From positions 1 to 12,452 of the forward strand of contig CAIXEV010000483.1 in NCBI GenBank assembly GCA_903918555.1: DNA of 12,452 bases, in the 5' to 3' direction. This document shows, piece after piece, positions 5,468-11,518 of the stretch. A program made the position numbers and the translations under genes. This DNA is from an uncultured bacterium. Its GTDB lineage: Bacteria; Planctomycetota; Phycisphaerae; Phycisphaerales; SM1A02. How positions within the stretch are numbered: position 1 is the stretch's first letter; every line of letters begins with the position of its first letter. The notes beneath the pieces are model-generated. The model was not told where the DNA came from and ran no database searches. It worked only from the letters and a program-made list of their open reading frames with translations.

Positions 5468-6232
5468 CTAGCGTCCGCCGAGCGGTCCCATGGACGCGGC
5501 GAGGTTGCTCTTCGACGGTCCAAGGACCTCGGACAGGATGAACGCCTCGCGCGCCCTGCTACGGTCGCGGAGCATGGCCTGGAGGTTCTGGGCGATCGAC
5601 TGCGTGGGTCGCGCCTGCGCCCCGGCGTGCGCGTGACCGGGAAGCGCATCGGCCACCTTGCGCTCGGCGGCCTGGACCTTGGCGAGCGATTCCGACACGC
5701 GCTCGCGGCTGTGGAGCGCGGCGAGCTCTTCGCCGCCCGCGCGCGCGGCGGCGCGCTGCAAGGCGGAACCAGCCGGCTTCGCAGCAGGATGGACGGTCTG
5801 CCGCGCCTGAGCCTGGACTTGCGCCCGAGCGCGCGCCTGCGCCTCGGCCTGCGCCTGAGCCTTCGCCTTGGCCTGCGCGCGGGCGCGGGCCTGCGACTCC
5901 GCCTGTGCCTTCGCCTGCATCCGTGCGCGGTGCTGCGCCTCGACTTCAGCGCGGCTCAGCGGAGACTCGGATCGCGTTTGGACCGGAACCGGCGGCGGAA
6001 CGACGACCGCGCGTGGCGCTGCGGGGACGCCCGCGGCCTTCGGAGCGCGAACCACTTGCCGCGCGGGGGTTGGCGATGCGGTTGGCGCGGGGGTTGGCGC
6101 GGGGGTTGAAGGCTTGGGCTGCGTCGCACCGCCCTTCGCCTGCATGGCGCGATTTTCCTGCGCCTTCTTCGCGATGGCCGCGACGGCAGCGTTCAGGACG
6201 ATGATGGCGAGGACCCAGAGAAATCCGGACAC
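5468..6232 (-). CDS. Hypothetical single-pass membrane protein with an Ala/Gln/Arg repeat
   Basis: 254 residues, function not recognised. Residues 4-20 form one membrane helix (FLWVLAIIVLNAAVAAI) followed by KKAQENR; by the positive-inside rule the bulk of the protein is probably cytoplasmic. Residues 38-86 are rich in Pro, Thr, Ala and Val, with a four-residue TPAP-type repeat at 43-58. Residues about 96-144 are an Ala-Gln-Arg-Lys alternating tract likely to be one long charged helix. The end (about 209-246) contains QNLQAMLRDRSRAREAFILSEVLGPSK, split here as QNLQAMLRDRSR and REAFILSEVLGPSK; I associate this C-terminal motif with planctomycete hypothetical proteins. The layout recalls TonB or TolA, but the predicted topology argues against it and no TonB C-terminal fold is visible. 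It follows the importer ATPase by 9 bases, so it is probably co-transcribed with the importer. Confidence 0.75.
   Translation of the reverse strand: MSGFLWVLAIIVLNAAVAAIAKKAQENRAMQAKGGATQPKPSTPAPTPAPTASPTPARQVVRAPKAAGVPAAPRAVVVPPPVPVQTRSESPLSRAEVEAQHRARMQAKAQAESQARARAQAKAKAQAQAEAQARARAQVQAQARQTVHPAAKPAGSALQRAAARAGGEELAALHSRERVSESLAKVQAAERKVADALPGHAHAGAQARPTQSIAQNLQAMLRDRSRAREAFILSEVLGPSKSNLAASMGPLGGR
5801..5947 (-). repeat. Six/twelve-base-period tract encoding the Ala-Gln-Arg repeat
   Basis: This stretch encodes residues about 96-144 of the membrane protein, where almost every second residue is Ala, alternating with Gln, Arg, Lys and occasional Glu. At the DNA level GCCTGC, GCCTTC and GCCTCG-like hexamers recur on the plus strand, often as 12-base pairs. 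The coding frame is intact. The tract looks like an expanded and drifted tandem repeat. Confidence 0.7.
6063..6110 (-). repeat. Four 12-bp tandem repeats encoding TPAP-type units
   Basis: Four contiguous 12-base units at 6063, 6075, 6087 and 6099 follow GCGGGGGTTGGC on the plus strand. Units 1 and 3 are identical, unit 4 differs at the last two bases and unit 2 differs at three positions. They encode the four-residue repeat of Pro, Thr and Ala in the linker of the membrane protein, and the frame is preserved. Confidence 0.8.
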
Positions 6233-6241
6233 GCAGGGAGT

Positions 6242-6991
6242 CTACCGCGCGGTTCGCAGCTGCGGCGCGATCCAGCCGCCCGTTTCTTCCATCGGGTGAC
6301 CGTACGCGGTGGTGAGCGTCTCGGCCGTCAGCGTCGCGCGCGCCTTGCCGGCGGCAAGCACCCTTCCCCCGAGCAGGACGACTGCGTCGGTCGCGATCGC
6401 GCGGGCAAGACCAGCGTCGTGGATGGTGACGAGCACGGCGCCCACCTCTGCGCGGGCGCGCAGCACGCCGACAAGCCGGGCAACCTCGCCCGGATCGACG
6501 CCGCTGAAGGGTTCGTCGAGCAGGAGCACGGAGTCCCGCCCCGCTTGCGCAAGCGCACGAGCGATGGCGACGCGCTGGCGCTCGCCGCCCGAGAGTTCCT
6601 GGAACGCGATGTCCGCGCGCGCCGTGAGCCCCGTCTCCTCGAGCGCCGCATCGACCCGCCGCGAGTCCTCGCCGACCGCGAACCGGCCGAGCGCCACCAC
6701 CTCGCGCGCGGTGAACGGCGCCGAGAGCTCGGGCCGCTGCGGCACCATGGCGATCGCGCGGGCGCGCGTGCCGAGCGAGAGCTCGCGCAGCGGCAGGCCG
6801 AGGATCTCGACCGAGCCTTGATCCGGCTCGATGACTCCCGCGAGCGTGCGGAGCAGCGTGCTCTTACCGCACGCGTTCGCGCCGACGATCGCGACGATCG
6901 CGCCGCGCGCGACCTCGAGCGAGACGCCGTCGAGCGCGACGGTGCCGTCGTAGGAGACGCGGAGATCGCGCGCGGACATCACGCGGTCCAT
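6242..6991 (-). CDS. ATP-binding protein of a B12/siderophore/heme-type ABC importer
   Basis: 249 residues, a single nucleotide-binding domain of the FecE/BtuD/HmuV group. Walker A is GANACGKS (37-44), with Ala where most family members have the middle Gly. Other motifs are Q-loop Gln85 (MVPQRPEL), signature LSGGERQR (133-140), Walker B VLLLDEP (155-161), D-loop SGVDP (163-167) and H-loop His191 (VTIHD). It drives import through the FecCD permease encoded immediately upstream, as a homodimer on the cytoplasmic face. The start at 6991 is chosen because AGGAGG (7002-6997) lies five bases upstream; a second ATG at 6979 has no ribosome site. The start codon is 13 bases inside the permease gene, so translation is probably coupled. 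The frame is open far upstream, but that extension lies over the permease gene and is not protein-like. The exact substrate cannot be read from the sequence. Confidence 0.93.
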   Translation of the reverse strand: MDRVMSARDLRVSYDGTVALDGVSLEVARGAIVAIVGANACGKSTLLRTLAGVIEPDQGSVEILGLPLRELSLGTRARAIAMVPQRPELSAPFTAREVVALGRFAVGEDSRRVDAALEETGLTARADIAFQELSGGERQRVAIARALAQAGRDSVLLLDEPFSGVDPGEVARLVGVLRARAEVGAVLVTIHDAGLARAIATDAVVLLGGRVLAAGKARATLTAETLTTAYGHPMEETGGWIAPQLRTAR

Positions 6992-7974
6992 CGACCCCTC
7001 CTGAGAAGCCAGAGAAACGCGGGGCCGCCCGCAAGCGCGGTGACCACGCCGATGGGGAGCCGGCCGGTGCCGACATCGATGAACTGCCGCACGCAGTCGG
7101 CGAAGACGAGCAGCGCCGCGCCCGCGATGGCGCTCGCGGGCACGAGCGCCCGATGCGACGCGCCCACGAGCCGGCGCGCGGCGTGCGGCGCCACGAGCCC
7201 GATGAACCCGATCGGACCTGCGTACGCGACGGCCGCGGCCGCGAGGATTCCCGACAGGAAGAAGAGCTCGACGCGCAGGCGCCGCAGCTCGACGCCCGAG
7301 GTGATCGCCTCGTCGTCGGAGAGGCACGCGACATCGAGCGCGCGGCTGCGCAGGAAGAGCAGCCCGCCGGCGACGACGACGAGCACCGCGAGGAAGGAGA
7401 GCATCTGCGGCTCGGGAATCTCGGGGAGACGCCCCGCCATCCATGACATGAGGTCGCCGCGCAGCCCGTGCGGCACCATCTGCTCGACGAGCATCGTCGC
7501 CGACGCGAAGATCGATCCGACGATGACGCCCGCGAGGATCAGGCGCGTCGGATCGTGGCCCGCGCGCGCGCGCCCGAGCCACATCACGAGCGCGAGCGTC
7601 GTTGCAGCGCCCACGACGGCGCCGCCCGCCTCGCCGCCGAAGCGGACCGCGGGCAGCGCGAGGGCGTAGGCCGCCGCGAGCACGAGCGCGACGCCGAAGC
7701 CCGCGCCGCTTGAGATCCCAAGCACGAACGGCTCGGCGAGCGGATTTCGCAGCAGCGCCTGAAGCGAGAGCCCCGCGAGCGCGAGCGCCGCACCGAGCAG
7801 CGCGGCGCCGATCACGGCGCTTCCGCGGAGTTGGATCGATTCGATCGATGGAACGCCGAACGCCATTCGGAGCGACCCGCCGTCAGCGATCGGGCCGAAC
7901 GAGACGCGGACCGCCGCCGCGAGGAGGAGCGCGCCAAGCAGGAGAAGCGCGCCGTGCTTGGCGGCTCGCGTCAC
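6979..7974 (-). CDS. FecCD/BtuC-family ABC importer permease
   Basis: 331 residues from the GTG at 7974, the normal length for FecCD permeases with about ten membrane helices. Recognisable blocks are ALAGLSLQALLRNPLAEP (65-82) with VLGISSGAGFG (84-94), and near the C-terminus GPIGFIGLVAPHAARRLVG followed by an Asp-containing helix (LLVFADCVRQ), the family's coupling-helix region that contacts the ATPase. The protein forms a dimeric pore in the inner membrane and passes B12, ferric siderophore, heme or a similar ligand delivered by the binding protein. The GTG start overlaps the binding-protein stop as GTGA and has AGGGG upstream. The frame is open for 39 more codons, but these are Arg-rich and overlie the binding-protein gene. 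Its 3' end overlaps the ATPase start by 13 bases. Confidence 0.93.
   Translation of the reverse strand: MTRAAKHGALLLLGALLLAAAVRVSFGPIADGGSLRMAFGVPSIESIQLRGSAVIGAALLGAALALAGLSLQALLRNPLAEPFVLGISSGAGFGVALVLAAAYALALPAVRFGGEAGGAVVGAATTLALVMWLGRARAGHDPTRLILAGVIVGSIFASATMLVEQMVPHGLRGDLMSWMAGRLPEIPEPQMLSFLAVLVVVAGGLLFLRSRALDVACLSDDEAITSGVELRRLRVELFFLSGILAAAAVAYAGPIGFIGLVAPHAARRLVGASHRALVPASAIAGAALLVFADCVRQFIDVGTGRLPIGVVTALAGGPAFLWLLRRGRWTA
6997..7002 (-). promoter_or_regulatory. Perfect AGGAGG ribosome binding site for the importer ATPase
   Basis: AGGAGG on the minus strand, five bases before ATG 6991 and inside the last codons of the permease gene. It decides the start over the in-frame ATG at 6979. 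Confidence 0.8.
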
Positions 7975-8978
7975 TTGGCGGCCCCTGCGAGGCGCACGAG
8001 ATCCGAGCGGTGCGCGATCGCGGCGAGGCTCGGCGACAGGAGCTCGGGGACTGCGTCGGTCGCGATCTTCGGCGTCGCGCCTTCCTTCCACGGAATGCGG
8101 CGGATGGCGTCCTCGATGCGCCGCGCGCCTTCGGGCGTCTCCGAGACTCCGATGATGGTCTCGGGCGCCATCGCGAGGAGCGACTCGGCCGAAAGCTCGA
8201 TGTAGCCGTCGCGCCCGAGCGCGTTCGCGAGGTCGGCGCCCGCGAGCAGCTCGTCGAGATAGGTTCGCTTGCCGACCGCGAGCATGGGCTCCGCCGAGAC
8301 GATGAGCAGCACCTTGCGCGCGCCTTCGCCTGGCTCCGCGCCGAGCGCGAGGCTCGCACGCGCGCTGCCGAGCGCGCGCGCCAGCGGGTTGCCGCCGATG
8401 TTCGGCTCGACGCCGAACACCACGGCGATGTCGCCGATGAGCGCGTCGACATCGGCGAGCGACTCGAGGCGGCGGGCGACGATCTTGATCGACTTCTCGT
8501 CGCAGAACGCGCGCAGGCCCGGGTCGACGCCCGCGAGCGGCGGCTGGACGAAGAGCACCTCGGGCGCCGCGAGATCGAGCCGTTCGGCGTCGAAGGAGCG
8601 GAGATCGCCGACGACCGGAACCGATTCGACCGCGCTGCGGCAGTACGGGCTGCGGCCGACGATGTGGTCGGAAAGCCCGAGCGCGACGAGGGAAGCGGTG
8701 ATGGCCGGGCTCGTCGAGGCGACCGCAGGCGACGGGGCCTTCGAGGCCCGGCGCGCGGGTCTTTCCGGCGGGGTTTGCGGTGAACCCTGGCCCGAATCTT
8801 GGTTTGAACCCTGGCTCGCGTCGGGCTTCGAAGCCGTCGGCCTCGACCCGCGATTGAGCGGCGACTCCTCCGCGAAGACGAACCAGACCAGCACAAGCGT
8901 GAGGCTGAGCCCGATCAACTTCTGCACGACCGGAGCCGGCGTTCCACCCATCGTCGACTTGAACTTGCGGAAGAACAT
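7971..8978 (-). CDS. Membrane-anchored BtuF/FepB-type substrate-binding protein
   Basis: 335 residues. Positively charged MFFRKFK precedes a membrane helix (about 21-36, LIGLSLTLVLVWFVFA). No lipobox cysteine follows, so the protein is probably held by an uncleaved N-terminal anchor with its body in the periplasm. Residues 39-88 are a hydrophilic Ser/Gln/Pro/Ala linker with QGSN, QDSG and QGSP units. The binding domain begins near 89 with SPAITASLVALGLSDHIVGRS, the class III (helical backbone) opening, then VVGDLRSFDAERLDLAAPEVLFV, where such proteins place the E-x-I-x-x-L-x-P-D-L-V motif. The end resembles the segment that contacts the permease. The ligand may be B12, a siderophore, heme or related; it cannot be assigned. 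The ATG at 8978 has AGGAGG ten bases upstream. The gene follows the coiled-coil gene by 38 bases and overlaps the permease start as GTGA. Confidence 0.88.
   Translation of the reverse strand: MFFRKFKSTMGGTPAPVVQKLIGLSLTLVLVWFVFAEESPLNRGSRPTASKPDASQGSNQDSGQGSPQTPPERPARRASKAPSPAVASTSPAITASLVALGLSDHIVGRSPYCRSAVESVPVVGDLRSFDAERLDLAAPEVLFVQPPLAGVDPGLRAFCDEKSIKIVARRLESLADVDALIGDIAVVFGVEPNIGGNPLARALGSARASLALGAEPGEGARKVLLIVSAEPMLAVGKRTYLDELLAGADLANALGRDGYIELSAESLLAMAPETIIGVSETPEGARRIEDAIRRIPWKEGATPKIATDAVPELLSPSLAAIAHRSDLVRLAGAAK
8781..8816 (-). repeat. Three 12-bp units encoding the Ser/Gln linker repeat
   Basis: Plus-strand units at 8781, 8793 and 8805 read TGAACCCTGGCC, CGAATCTTGGTT and TGAACCCTGGCT. 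The first and third share 11 bases exactly. They encode four-residue QGSN/QDSG/QGSP-type repeats in the binding-protein linker. Confidence 0.7.
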
Positions 8979-9016
8979 GACCTGCTCGCCTCCTGCGTTG
9001 AGTCCATCTTCACGAG

Positions 9017-9604
9017 CTACACGCCGCGCAGCAACGACGCGGCCGCCGCGATCACCGCGATCACCGCGGCCGCGATCACCACGCGCTCGGTGCGCGAGGT
9101 GCGCAGCTTGCGCGCGTCGAACTCGCGCACCATCGCCTCGGTGCGCTCGCTTGCGGCGGCGAGCCGCGTGACCGCCTCCTCGAGCGACTTCATCTGCGGC
9201 TCGAGCGAACTGAGCACCCGCCCCTGCCGATCGAGCTCCGAGCGCGAGAGCGACACGACCTCCGTCTGCGTCCGCGTCTGCTGCTCCATGTGGTGCAGGC
9301 GGTCGTCGACGGTGTCGAGCCGGTCGGCGGCCTGCGCCATGGTGCGTCCGAGCGACTGGACGAACTGCTCGAGCTGCGCGCGCATCTCGGGCATCGCCTC
9401 CACGCGGCTCGAGAGCCTCGCGAGCTCGCTCTGGACGACCAGCACCTGCTGGTCGACCTCCTGCCGCGTGCGCGCCACGAGCGACTTCATCTCATCCGCC
9501 GCCGCCCGCGCCTCGCGCGCGCTCTCGGCTGCGGCCGAAGCGGCGTCGAGGTCGGCCTTGGAGGCCGCGCCGACGAGGTTGCGGAAGAACGAAGAGAGTG
9601 CCAT
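9017..9604 (-). CDS. Hypothetical tail-anchored coiled-coil protein
   Basis: 195 residues, family not recognised. Residues about 15-165 are nearly continuous predicted alpha helix with heptad-like spacing of Leu, Val and Met among charged residues (ADEMKSLVARTRQEVDQQV, then LSSRVEAMPEMRAQLEQFV). A basic stretch (RKLRTSRTER, 165-174) leads to one C-terminal membrane helix (175-192, mostly Val, Ile and Ala), so the coiled coil should face the cytoplasm with the protein anchored by its tail. The start ATG 9604 is chosen because MALSSFFRNL is a natural N-terminus; the frame is open to a GTG at 9679, but that stretch is Arg/Ala-rich and lies over inverted repeats. There is no clear Shine-Dalgarno. 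It is the first gene before the importer cassette, 38 bases upstream of the binding protein. A role as scaffold or partner of that system is only suggested by position. Confidence 0.7.
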   Translation of the reverse strand: MALSSFFRNLVGAASKADLDAASAAAESAREARAAADEMKSLVARTRQEVDQQVLVVQSELARLSSRVEAMPEMRAQLEQFVQSLGRTMAQAADRLDTVDDRLHHMEQQTRTQTEVVSLSRSELDRQGRVLSSLEPQMKSLEEAVTRLAAASERTEAMVREFDARKLRTSRTERVVIAAAVIAVIAAAASLLRGV

Positions 9605-9618
9605 TCGGTGAAGGTGTC

Positions 9619-9671
9619 GTGTCGCGGCGCGTGCTGCCGGCGCGACGAGCGCCGTCCCGCGGGCGCGACAC
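9619..9671. repeat. Nested inverted repeats between the ABC exporter and coiled-coil genes
   Basis: An outer 8-bp dyad (GTGTCGCG at 9619-9626 with CGCGACAC at 9664-9671) encloses an inner hairpin (CGGCGC at 9638-9643, 5-base loop, GCGCCG at 9649-9654) and a CCCGCGGG palindrome (about 9656-9663). It occupies most of the 81-bp gap. As RNA from the minus strand it could fold into a structured leader ending about 15 bases before ATG 9604, or a hairpin ending the exporter message. No T-run follows, so a standard terminator is unlikely. Confidence 0.5.
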
Positions 9672-9697
9672 TGTAGCACGCGACCTTAGCCGACCAA
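9670..9697 (-). promoter_or_regulatory. Candidate promoter for the coiled-coil/importer genes
   Basis: On the minus strand TTGGTC (9697-9692), a 16-base spacer and TACAGT (9675-9670) resemble a sigma-70 promoter, with TGC just before the -10 giving an extended -10. The -35 element lies inside the last codons of the ABC exporter gene. The start point would fall near 9663. This is a motif match only. Confidence 0.35.
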
Positions 9698-11518
9698 CTG
9701 CGTCTGGACGAGCCGTCGGTAGAGATCGCAGCGACCGAACAATTCCGCGTGCGGACCCGCGTCCACCACGGCGCCGTCGTCCATGACGACGATCCGATCG
9801 GCCGAACGCACGGTCGTGAGCCGGTGGGCGATGGCGATCACGGTGCGCCCCTCGCGGAACCCGTCGATGGCGGCGGAGATCTGCGCCTCGCTCTCGGCGT
9901 CGATCTGGCTGGTCGCCTCGTCGAGGATGAGCACCGACGGATCGCGCACGAGCGCGCGCGCGATCGCGAGCCGCTGACGCTGGCCGCCCGAGAGTCCCGT
10001 GCCGCCTTCGCCGAGCATGGTGTCGATGCCCTGCGGCAGCGCCGCGACGAAGCGATCGGCGTGCGCGAGCTCCATGGCGCGGGCGAGCGCGCCCTCGTCG
10101 ACGCGGTCGATGCCGAGCGTCACATTGTCGCGGATGCTTCCGCGGATCAGGAGCGGCTCCTGCGGCACGACGCCGATCTGGGATCGCAGCGAGCGCAGCG
10201 ACACGCCCTCGAGGTCGAAGCCGTCGATGCGCACCGAACCCTCGGTCGGATCGAAGAGACGCACGAGGAGGCTCGCGAGCGTCGTCTTGCCGCAGCCGTT
10301 CGGCCCGACGATCGCGATGAACTCGCCGTGGGCGATGTTGAGGTCGACCCCGCGCAGCGCGTCGCGGTCGGCGCCCTCGTAGCGGAAGCGCACGCCCTTG
10401 AACTCGATCGACGAGCGGTGCCGCGGAAGCTCGGGCAGGTCGCGCTCGCGCATGCCTTCGGCGGGAATCGCCATGATCTCGAGGATGCGCTCGGCCGGCG
10501 CGGAGGAGGCCTGGATGTCGTTCAGGAGCCCCGTGAGCGGCTTTAGACTGCCGCCCGCGACGCCGAGCGACGCGAGCGACATCAGGAAGTTGTCGAACTT
10601 CATGCGCCCCTCGAGGATCTCGTGCGCGGCGAGGAGCGCAAGCGCCATGATCGCCACGATCGCCATCACCTCGATGAGCGGCGTCGAGATCGAGCGCGCG
10701 AGGCGGACGCGGCGATCCTCGCGGATGACCGCGCGGTTCGCGGAGGCGAAGCGCCGGCGCGCGACGCGCTCGGCGGTCGCGGTCTTGAGCCCGCGCAGGC
10801 CCTGCATCGCCTCGTTCGAGTTGCGCAGCAGGTCTTCGTACGCCTTGAGCGTGTTGCGGCTTCCGCGCACGATGCGCTTGCCGAACTTGCGCAGCACCGC
10901 GGCCATGATCGGCGCGACGATCACGGCGACGATCGTGAGCCGCCAGTCGAACCAGACCGCGGCCGCGAACGCGGCGACGCCCTTCGTCACCTGCGCGAGC
11001 GCCTTGCTCGTGAGCGCGGAGAAGCCGCGCTCGAGCTCGGCGGTGTCGCGGGTGACGCGCGAGACGATCTCGGCCGGCCCGCGGCGAAGGACGGTCGCGA
11101 GCGGCAGCCGCAGCGCGTGACGGAACGCGTCGAGCCGGATCTCGCTCGCCGTCACCATCGAGAGCGTGAGCGAGCAGTACTGGTGCAGGAAGTTGGCAAG
11201 CGCGCCGACGAGCGTGAGGAGCAGAAGCGCCCCGAGGATCACGGCGACGCCCGCGAGGCGGTCGGCGGGCAGCAACGAGACGAGCGCATCGGGCACGAAG
11301 CGCGCGAACTGCGGATGGTCGGCGAGCGCCTTCGTCGTGATCGTCGACAGGTTGACGGCCGGGTCCTTCCCGAGGATGAGCTCGAGCACCCAGCCGATCG
11401 AGACGAGGCCGGACGCGAGACCGCCTGCGGAGATGACGGAGAACACCAGCGTGCCCACGGCGAGCCCGCGCCGCTTGAGCATCCGTCGCGCGAAGTGCCA
11501 GAACGCCGAGTTCCTCAT
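9686..11518 (-). CDS. ABC exporter half-transporter (MsbA/multidrug type, TMD fused to NBD)
   Basis: 610 residues. Residues 1-340 form a type IV exporter membrane domain with six expected helices (helix starts near 20, 90, 180, 195 and 280 are clear) and a long loop between the first two (about 50-88). The nucleotide-binding domain follows: Walker A GPNGCGKTT (405-413), Q-loop VVPQEPLL (450-457), signature LSGGQRQRLAIARAL (509-523), Walker B VLILDEAT (529-536), SQID D-loop (537-540) and H-loop IAHRLTTV (563-570). All catalytic motifs are intact. It should homodimerise in the inner membrane and export a lipid, glycolipid, peptide or drug; the sequence does not say which. The ATG at 11518 overlaps the aroA stop as ATGA, with GGCGGA just upstream. 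The frame is open farther upstream, but that part is antisense-free noise over aroA. Confidence 0.94.
   Translation of the reverse strand: MRNSAFWHFARRMLKRRGLAVGTLVFSVISAGGLASGLVSIGWVLELILGKDPAVNLSTITTKALADHPQFARFVPDALVSLLPADRLAGVAVILGALLLLTLVGALANFLHQYCSLTLSMVTASEIRLDAFRHALRLPLATVLRRGPAEIVSRVTRDTAELERGFSALTSKALAQVTKGVAAFAAAVWFDWRLTIVAVIVAPIMAAVLRKFGKRIVRGSRNTLKAYEDLLRNSNEAMQGLRGLKTATAERVARRRFASANRAVIREDRRVRLARSISTPLIEVMAIVAIMALALLAAHEILEGRMKFDNFLMSLASLGVAGGSLKPLTGLLNDIQASSAPAERILEIMAIPAEGMRERDLPELPRHRSSIEFKGVRFRYEGADRDALRGVDLNIAHGEFIAIVGPNGCGKTTLASLLVRLFDPTEGSVRIDGFDLEGVSLRSLRSQIGVVPQEPLLIRGSIRDNVTLGIDRVDEGALARAMELAHADRFVAALPQGIDTMLGEGGTGLSGGQRQRLAIARALVRDPSVLILDEATSQIDAESEAQISAAIDGFREGRTVIAIAHRLTTVRSADRIVVMDDGAVVDAGPHAELFGRCDLYRRLVQTQLVG

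Noticed and set aside
5468..6232. TonB or TolA
   Set aside because: Positive residues follow rather than precede the membrane helix, and no TonB/TolA C-terminal domain is recognisable.
6242..7582. Reading the ATPase as a 446-residue protein with an N-terminal extension
   Set aside because: The extra 197 residues are Arg-rich and overlie the permease gene in another frame. The AGGAGG site and domain start point to 6991.
6296..8783. Long plus-strand open frames (457 and 393 codons) across the importer genes
   Set aside because: Antisense to intact ABC genes, with Arg-rich low-complexity products and no motifs.
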